The notes below the pieces were generated by a model. The model saw only the letters and a program-made list of their open reading frames with translations. It was not told the origin of the DNA and did no database searches. This document shows positions 5,075 to 5,297 of a stretch of DNA of 5,297 bases, in pieces. Position 1 is the stretch's first letter. Every line of letters starts with the position of its first letter. The DNA is taken from positions 1 through 5,297 of the forward strand of contig CAMJQX010000120.1 of assembly GCA_946408145.1 (NCBI GenBank). The letters run 5' to 3'. A program made the translations under genes and the position numbers. The DNA is from an uncultured Clostridia bacterium (lineage in GTDB: Bacteria > Bacillota_A > Clostridia > Oscillospirales > Oscillospiraceae).

Positions 5075-5297
5075 GGCTGTCCCCTCCCTCCGGCAAGACC
5101 AGAAAACAGGTCGGGATGGTGCGGATGCCGACGATGGTGGTGCTGTTGCCCAGATAGCCGTCCTTGAACCACATCAGGCTCGAGGTGCCGCCGTCCAGAT
5201 TGCAGGCGTTGACCGCGCCGAAGCGCAGCATCAGCGCGACCTCGTCGGCGTAGGTGGCGCCGAGACTGTTGGGCTGGCGCCCGTTGATGACCAGCAT
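5064..5297 (-). CDS. Phosphodiester glycosidase (NAGPA-type domain), C-terminal part
   Basis: The last 77 or more residues of a protein that enters from beyond the window edge. Seen: LVINGRQPNSLGATYADEVA, then GAVNACNLDGGTSSLMW, and an ending RTIPTCFLVLP. This order (DGRQ-like strand, helix, 'NLDGG.SS', then 'R.VPT..V.P') is the signature of the NAGPA/DUF2233 phosphodiester glycosidase fold. Family members cleave sugar-1-phosphodiester bonds, as in the mammalian mannose-6-phosphate uncovering enzyme; bacterial members are often annotated as exopolysaccharide-related. The third glycine of the common DGGGSS is threonine here. The methionine at the window edge is probably internal, since the domain's N-terminal half is missing. 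The gene overlaps the next one by 11 bp and is the most upstream member of the operon seen. Family call firm; substrate unknown. Confidence 0.88.
   Translation of the reverse strand: MLVINGRQPNSLGATYADEVALMLRFGAVNACNLDGGTSSLMWFKDGYLGNSTTIVGIRTIPTCFLVLPEGGDSHES
5081..5092 (-). promoter_or_regulatory. Strong ribosome binding site of the membrane-protein gene, inside the upstream gene
   Basis: On the minus strand CGGAGGGAGGGG ends six bases before the ATG at 5074-5072. It contains two overlapping Shine-Dalgarno cores and lies within the last codons of the phosphodiester glycosidase gene, which is typical of an overlapping operon pair. Confidence 0.8.

Noticed and set aside
4421..5167. A 248-codon plus-strand frame opposite the membrane-protein gene
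   Set aside because: It is antisense to a gene with a signal anchor, a strong Shine-Dalgarno and operon spacing. The product is compositionally biased and unrecognised.
1..5297. CRISPR arrays, tRNA or rRNA genes, insertion sequences, riboswitches
   Set aside because: I saw no regularly spaced direct repeats, tRNA-like folds, transposase motifs or terminal inverted repeats. The only gene-free gap over 100 bases (58-235) is accounted for by a terminator, a promoter and an RBS.

Overview
This GC-rich window (about 60% or more by eye) looks like chromosomal DNA from a Clostridia-type Firmicute, probably a gut Oscillospiraceae or relative. The inference rests on strong GGAGG-type Shine-Dalgarno sites, an LPAC-type lipobox, a CpsC/YveK-like Wzz protein, an NAGPA-type phosphodiester glycosidase, and secreted LRR proteins of a style I recall from gut Clostridia. 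No marker gene fixes the taxon.

Layout: (1) Positions 1-57 are the last codons of an unidentified plus-strand gene, followed by a GAAA-loop hairpin terminator. (2) A sigma-A-like promoter and strong RBS lead into a single plus-strand gene (236-1633). It encodes a two-TM polysaccharide chain-length/co-polymerase protein whose cytoplasmic C-terminus looks like a shortened, degenerate BY-kinase ATPase domain. (3) A perfect 22-bp hairpin with a GAAA loop (1648-1695) separates it from a convergent minus-strand operon and should terminate transcription from both sides. (4) Read in its own direction, the minus-strand operon runs: 3' part of a phosphodiester glycosidase (enters from beyond 5297), a membrane-anchored cysteine-rich protein of unknown function, a secreted LRR protein, and its tandem paralogue, an LRR lipoprotein with a proline-rich stalk. 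The genes overlap or lie 8-27 bp apart, so they are very probably co-transcribed. The promoter lies outside the window.

How the genes fit together: every recognisable product acts at or outside the membrane, and two belong to glycan-related families (Wzz-like, NAGPA). The simplest reading is a cell-envelope or exopolysaccharide locus. The minus-strand operon would pair a glycan-phosphodiester hydrolase with an anchored partner and two LRR surface proteins, one lipid-anchored and one released. The joint function is inference. The most notable points are the duplicated LRR pair with divergent export signals and one unusually conserved block, and the Wzz-like protein with a broken P-loop.
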